A DNA stretch of 64,000 bases from Marinobacter salinexigens (GTDB lineage Bacteria; Pseudomonadota; Gammaproteobacteria; Pseudomonadales; Oleiphilaceae). A program made the translations under genes and the position numbers. Numbering within the stretch: position 1 is the first letter of the stretch; every line of letters starts with the position of its first letter. The notes under the pieces were generated by a model. The model was not told the origin of the DNA, searched no databases, and saw only the letters and a program-made list of their open reading frames with translations. Of this stretch, positions 63,855 to 64,000 are shown piece after piece. The DNA lies in the NCBI RefSeq assembly GCF_008370345.1, contig NZ_VTUU01000011.1, forward strand, positions 1 to 64,000. The letters run 5' to 3'.

Positions 63855-63931
63855 TGGTCGGGACGGCAGGATTTGAACCTGCGACCACCTGCACCCCATA
63901 CAGGTGCGCTACCAGGCTGCGCTACGCCCCG
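63855..63931 (-). tRNA. tRNA-Pro (anticodon GGG)
   Basis: A 77-base cloverleaf on the minus strand. Acceptor stem CGGGGCG pairs with CGTCCCG (one G-U) and CCA is encoded (63857-63855). The anticodon stem CCTGT/GCAGG closes the loop ATGGGGT, giving anticodon GGG. The T-arm holds GGTTCAAATCC. Upstream, 63932-64000, a 7-bp hairpin ACTGAGA/TCTCAGT and a TAGACT element that could be a -10 are visible; the -35 would be outside the window. Confidence 0.95.
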
Positions 63932-64000
63932 AGATTCGCTGGCTACTGAGAAAACAGGTTTATCTCAGTGGCTTAGCGGGAGCGAAGTCTACACTAGCCC

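Overview
The window is a gammaproteobacterial chromosome segment, most likely from Marinobacter or a close relative. This rests on protein sequence character and on gene order shared with pseudomonads: mutS-fdxA, cinA-recA, fadH/nadK/phosphoesterase/rhomboid/DUF1315/DUF2797/pepN, and thrS-infC-rpmI-rplT-pheS-pheT-ihfA-merR. The genus is an inference. Genes are packed tightly and no gene-free stretch exceeds about 300 bases.

Layout. 1-147: right end of an IS3-family insertion sequence. 260-1285: a visibly A+T-richer pair, a 51-residue membrane peptide and a Sel1-repeat protein, probably acquired. 1361-3685: a flavoprotein (HI0933 family), a PhzF-family isomerase and a small unknown protein, divergent from a MocR-type regulator. 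5352-10771: a FixJ-type response regulator and PAS histidine kinase, divergent from an acyl-CoA synthetase and an NCS2-type permease. 11013-14764: a PF10118 protein, a DegV gene split by a -1 frameshift, an unknown 344-residue protein and a LysE exporter. 14844-19767: fdxA, mutS, cinA/pncC and LexA-controlled recA. 19789-25101: a flavodoxin-fold protein, a Lon-like protease and a second FixJ-type two-component pair. 25129-30959: a MaoC-like dehydratase, two AraC regulators, tRNA-Asp, a 28-residue acidic microprotein and fadH. 31084-39289: a coiled-coil protein, nadK, a phosphoesterase, a rhomboid protease, a candidate Fur-repressed small RNA on the minus strand, DUF1315, DUF2797 and pepN. 39466-44575: DUF1329, Ycf48-like and RND/MMPL export genes. 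44765-48431: a TAXI-type TRAP transporter. 48511-55970: the translation cluster thrS to ihfA with leader RNA structures. 56031-57915: DUF2892, a Crp/Fnr gene broken by an internal deletion and a queuosine-tRNA glycosyltransferase-like protein. 58015-63783: an MFS carrier, an AraC regulator, an EamA exporter, an HxlR regulator and a probable HxlR-controlled operon (SDR, DsbA-fold isomerase, thioesterase). 63855-63931: tRNA-Pro(GGG).

The strongest candidate for something undescribed is the minus-strand transcription unit at about 35253-35376. It has a TTGACA/TATCAT promoter with a Fur-box match of 16/19 bases overlapping the -10, then a hairpin starting where transcription should start, a pyrimidine-rich linker and an intrinsic terminator with a U8 tail. 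No minus-strand coding gene is present to explain it. Other points of interest are two anticodon-arm mimics in the thrS leader, a CCCGGGA slippery heptamer at the DegV frameshift, matched 17-bp operators at the HxlR/SDR promoter, and a perfect 24-bp palindrome in which two convergent genes share their stop codons.
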